From NCBI GenBank assembly GCA_937899065.1, contig CALBPG010000133.1:1-34889 (forward strand): DNA of 34,889 nt, written 5' to 3'. The stretch's first letter is position 1, and the number at the start of each line of letters is the position of its first letter. The position numbers were made by a program, and so were the translations under genes. The notes below the pieces were generated by a model that saw nothing but the letters and a program-made list of their open reading frames with translations, did no database searches and had not been told where the DNA came from. Positions 33,340-34,889 of the stretch are shown here, piece by piece. Origin of the DNA: an uncultured Allomuricauda sp. GTDB taxonomy: Bacteria; Bacteroidota; Bacteroidia; Flavobacteriales; Flavobacteriaceae.

Positions 33340-34889
33340 CTATCGAAGTTTAGGGTACGCATTAGGATTCGATTCGTGCATAATAGCATAAATCTTTTCG
33401 AAAATGTCTTCTGCACTGGGTTTGGAGAAATAGTCCCCATCTGAAGCGTAAGCTGGCCTATGGCTTTTCGCAGTTAGGGTCTGTGGAGCACTGTCCAGGT
33501 ATTGAAAAGCGTTCTGTTCTTCAATGATTTTCTGCACAATGTAGGCCGAGCAGCCTCCAGGGACATCTTCATCGACAACGAGCAATCGATTGGTTTTTTT
33601 CACACTTTCCACTACCGAATGGTCTATATCAAAAGGTAACAAGGACTGTGCATCAATTACCTCAACAGCAATACCAACGGTATTTAATTCTTCAGCAGCT
33701 TGCGAAACCAGTCTTAAGGTAGAACCATAAGAGACCACCGTAATGTCTTCCCCTTGTTTTAGGGTTTCAACCTTACCAATGGGCGTTCTGAATTCTGCGA
33801 GGTTAACAGGCATTTTTTCTTTGAGGCGATAGCCATTCAGGCTTTCAATGACCACTGCAGGTTCGTCACTTTCCAGGAGCGTATTGTAGAATCCTGCTGC
33901 TTGGGTCATATCACGGGGCGCTAAGAAGTACATTACTCTTAACAAATGCACCAAGCCACCCATTGGTGCACCCGAGTGCCAAATCCCTTCCAGGCGATGC
34001 CCTCGCGTACGAACGATGAGTGGAGCTTTCTGTTTCCCCACGGTTCGATACATCAAGGATGCCAAATCATCACTCAAGGTCTGTATACCGTATAAAATAT
34101 AATCGAGATATTGAATCTCTGCTATGGGCCTCAGGCCTCGCAATGCCATACCGATACCTTGTCCGATAATGCTCGTTTCACGAATTCCGGTATCTGCCAC
34201 GCGTAACGGACCATATTTTTTTTGTAGTCCTTCAAGCCCTTGGTTTACATCGCCAATATTTCCGGTGTCTTCACCAAAGACCAGCGTTTTGGGATATTTT
34301 GCAAATAAGGCATCGAAATTATCCCTTAAAATAATTCTGCCATCCACCATTTCGGATGCGTCATTATACTCAGGCTTGATAGCTGGAATATTGGTCGCCC
34401 GATTGTCTTGCTCGTTGTAAAGATGTGAACTGTATTTGGGTTGCTCCGTTTGCATGAATCGGTCAATCCATTGCTTGAGCTGTTGTGAGGGCGGATGGTT
34501 TTCACCAACAACCCATCTTAAAGCTTTTCTCGCATGGGACGCCAAGTCTTTTTTGAGGGGCTCTTCAATGGCTTCCAAATCATTGCGCAACTTCTGTATA
34601 AAAACACGGTTAGGACTCTGCCCTGAAACTTGCTCTAAAATATGCAGCAACTCCTTTTTTCCTTGTTTTTGCGGTGCTAAAAACTCTGCCCAAGCTTCCT
34701 TTTTAGCGTTCCGAACCTGTTGTTTGATAGACCGCTCCAAGGTTTTCAGCTCTTCCTCGGTTGCTATTTTGTTTTCAAGAACCCACTCTCGAAACCGTTT
34801 GTTGCAATCGTTTTCTTTTTCCCACTGCAGTCTTTCGGGTGACTTGTATCGTTCATGCGAACCAGAAGTGGAATGTCCTTGCGGTTGGT
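33340..34889 (-). CDS. Fused E1 alpha/beta 2-oxoacid dehydrogenase, 5'-truncated by the right edge
   Basis: ThDP-dependent E1 of a 2-oxoacid dehydrogenase complex (branched-chain type is likely; pyruvate possible) with alpha and beta in one chain, as is common in Bacteroidota. The frame is open to the right edge (first full codon at 34887): QPQGHSTSGSHERYKSPERL, part of the alpha half, precedes a linker and the beta half. The beta half begins near EMVDGRIILRDNFDALFAKYP, with LVFGEDTGNIGDVNQGLEGL, VADTGIRETSIIGQGIGMA (transketolase pyrimidine domain) and a C-terminal domain with VVSYGSTLRLVSQAAEEL and LLVVDEDVPGGCSAYIV. The TTG at 34740 is an internal leucine, not a start. It ends TAG at 33340, 105 bases from the AraC start. 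Confidence 0.93.
   Translation of the reverse strand, partial: QPQGHSTSGSHERYKSPERLQWEKENDCNKRFREWVLENKIATEEELKTLERSIKQQVRNAKKEAWAEFLAPQKQGKKELLHILEQVSGQSPNRVFIQKLRNDLEAIEEPLKKDLASHARKALRWVVGENHPPSQQLKQWIDRFMQTEQPKYSSHLYNEQDNRATNIPAIKPEYNDASEMVDGRIILRDNFDALFAKYPKTLVFGEDTGNIGDVNQGLEGLQKKYGPLRVADTGIRETSIIGQGIGMALRGLRPIAEIQYLDYILYGIQTLSDDLASLMYRTVGKQKAPLIVRTRGHRLEGIWHSGAPMGGLVHLLRVMYFLAPRDMTQAAGFYNTLLESDEPAVVIESLNGYRLKEKMPVNLAEFRTPIGKVETLKQGEDITVVSYGSTLRLVSQAAEELNTVGIAVEVIDAQSLLPFDIDHSVVESVKKTNRLLVVDEDVPGGCSAYIVQKIIEEQNAFQYLDSAPQTLTAKSHRPAYASDGDYFSKPSAEDIFEKIYAIMHESNPNAYPKLR

Overview
The window is a stretch of chromosome from a member of the Bacteroidota, almost certainly a marine-type Flavobacteriaceae. 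The evidence is the many short signal peptides ending in -AQ, lipoproteins of flavobacterial type, a class II KetoAcid reductoisomerase, a DUF2911 protein, an AraC regulator with a membrane N-terminus, a fused E1 alpha/beta 2-oxoacid dehydrogenase, the near absence of Shine-Dalgarno sequences, and AT-rich gene starts. No rRNA, tRNA, CRISPR array, prophage or insertion sequence was seen. Most of it is ordinary core genome.

Layout. Bases 2-3601 (+) hold the end of a branched-chain amino-acid operon: ilvB (cut by the window edge), a SAM methyltransferase, ilvN and ilvC. A GapN-like aldehyde dehydrogenase (+) follows. Bases 5390-11471 (-) hold a leucine operon in the order leuC-leuD-leuA-leuB, then a secreted protein of unknown function. 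Next come a DUF2911/TPR exported protein (+), recG (-), an exported M1 aminopeptidase overlapping a patatin-like hydrolase (+), two minus-strand genes (a membrane-anchored unknown and a coiled-coil/OmpA-like protein), an M20 amidohydrolase with a DsrE-like partner (-), a UvrD/PcrA helicase (+), an orphan hybrid-less sensor histidine kinase (-), a YciO/TsaC-family protein (+), an OmpA lipoprotein (-), a GT2 glycosyltransferase with a small PD-(D/E)XK protein (-), and holA (+). The end is a minus-strand cluster (membrane AraC regulator, DoxX, secreted protein, lipoprotein, second DoxX) and the 3' part of a fused E1 gene cut by the right edge.

How the genes work together. The ilv and leu operons give most of the valine/isoleucine/leucine pathway: acetolactate synthase and its ACT-domain regulator, reductoisomerase, then isopropylmalate synthase, isomerase (LeuC+LeuD) and dehydrogenase. 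The E1 gene at the far end belongs to 2-oxoacid (probably branched-chain) catabolism.

The points most worth a second look are local oddities, not a new multi-gene system: (i) an in-frame TAA at codon 47 of recG; (ii) a 13-codon in-frame insertion in ilvC next to the metal-binding helix; (iii) heptamer tandem repeats that directly form the leader of leuB; (iv) a perfect 11-bp inverted repeat that buries the start codon of the secreted protein downstream of leuB; (v) a methyltransferase gene lodged between ilvB and ilvN; (vi) the membrane-AraC/DoxX/secreted/lipoprotein cluster, the closest thing here to an undescribed functional unit. Family assignments come from motif recognition by eye; no database search was run.
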